NCBI GenBank assembly: GCA_037693485.1
Contig: CM075344.1
Span: forward strand, 73,031,501-73,095,500
DNA: 64,000 nt
Direction: 5' to 3'
Source of the DNA: Kitagawia praeruptora
Lineage: Eukaryota > Streptophyta > Magnoliopsida > Apiales > Apiaceae
This document shows positions 63,508 to 64,000 of the stretch, piece after piece. Numbering within the stretch: position 1 is the stretch's first letter; each line of letters starts with the position of its first letter. The position numbers and the translations under genes were made by a program. The notes beneath the pieces are model-generated. The model saw only the letters and a program-made list of their open reading frames with translations. It did no database searches and was not told where the DNA came from.

Positions 63508-64000
63508 CCTCAGGCATTAGTCTCTCCAGTGTACAAAGCACGTTACTTTGCTGATCGTCATTTATTGAAGGCAGTCAAGGGTACAGGAGCTAGCTTCATT
63601 TGGTCGGGGTTGTTTGAGGCTAAAGAAGTTTTGGCCAAGGGATATAGGTGGATTCTAGGTGATGGTGTAGATATTGTAGCTACGAAGGATCCATGGCTTC
63701 GGAAAAAAGAAGATTTTAAGGTGGAGGACAGTCACATGTATGCGGGAAGAAATGAAACAGTGAGTAGTTTCTTTTTGTCAGGAACAAAACAATGGGATGT
63801 CAACAAAGTCAGGGGGTCATTTACGGAGGAGGATGCAGCTGCAATTTTAGCTATTCATGTTCCTCAAAGAAATGTTAGAGACCGTGTAGCATGGACGCAA
63901 ACTGTTGATGGGCATTATGATGTGAAAACAGGATACAGAGTCTGGCAAAACCAGGGTTTGAGAGTTAACAGGGCAATACAGAGTGACGGCTGGAGCAAAA
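63508..64000 (+). pseudogene. LINE ORF2 C-terminal fragment, running off the window
   Basis: Open plus frame from about 63508 to the end: KARYFADRHLLKAVKGTGAS, FIWSGLFEAKEVLAKGYRWI, GDGVDIVATKDPWLRK, and RDRVAWTQTVDGHYDVKTGY. This is the region before the zf-RVT domain of plant LINE reverse transcriptases. It is clearly different from the LINE at 17982. The 5' side is missing, so it is truncated or interrupted at about 63508. Confidence 0.85.

Overview
The window is a plant nuclear genome, almost certainly a eudicot. The evidence is plant-type Ty1/copia elements of the Sirevirus (SIRE/Maximus-like) kind, a Tekay/Del-type chromovirus derivative, a plant L1-type LINE, CACTA, hAT-like and Stowaway-type DNA elements, and decayed fragments of plant nuclear genes (the U5 snRNP protein DIM1/YLS8, the plastid glycolate/glycerate carrier PLGG1, a receptor-like kinase). 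I cannot name the family; an Apiaceae or Asteraceae-like asterid is only a guess. I see no intact single-copy host gene. This is an intergenic nest of mobile elements.

Layout. (1) 1-24799, minus strand: Sirevirus-like copia A, cut by the left window edge. Its gag is split by a complete copia B (4476-17420, TSD GTACA on both sides), and its 5' LTR is split by a 5.7-kb LINE (17982-23675, plus strand, about 15-bp TSD). (2) 24800-26559: gene fragments of DIM1/YLS8 and PLGG1. (3) 26560-52391, plus strand: a Ty3/gypsy element with 3.7-kb LTRs, nearly identical LTRs, TSD GAGAG and a non-coding, decayed chromovirus interior. Its 5' LTR is split by copia C (28274-41050, minus strand, TSD AGTGG), which has intact gag and pol and almost identical LTRs. 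(4) 52397-53892: further gene fragments (kinase and others), then subterminal repeats and the end of a CACTA transposon. The gene fragments on both sides of the gypsy element probably all belong to this one gene-capturing CACTA. (5) 53893-54210: the 3' end of another Sirevirus-like LTR; then a Stowaway-type MITE and the end of a hAT-like element. (6) 55185-62854, plus strand: a decayed Tork/Tnt1-type copia D with a 1.35-kb unidentified insertion and a complete 4.2-kb CACTA (58243-62436, TSD TGC) inside RNase H. (7) 62855-64000: the end of a third CACTA-like element, AT-rich sequence, a possible hAT MITE end, and a LINE reverse-transcriptase C-terminal fragment running off the right edge.

Order of events read from the nesting: CACTA-1, then copia A and the gypsy element; then copia B and the LINE into A, and copia C into the gypsy LTR. 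Copia C is the youngest datable insertion that still looks coding-competent.

Most interesting signals: (a) a C-run hairpin with base-paired stems of different sequence sits 12-27 nt from the 3' end of four different Sirevirus-like LTRs; (b) each of the three Sirevirus-like elements has its own private array of a 9-12 bp motif in the U3 part of its LTR, and in copia B the same motif has also spread through the UTR and the coding sequence; (c) copia B carries 4.5 kb of extra, single-frame coding capacity between RNase H and the 3' LTR; (d) a gypsy element with fresh LTRs but a dead interior; (e) two CACTA elements loaded with exon fragments.
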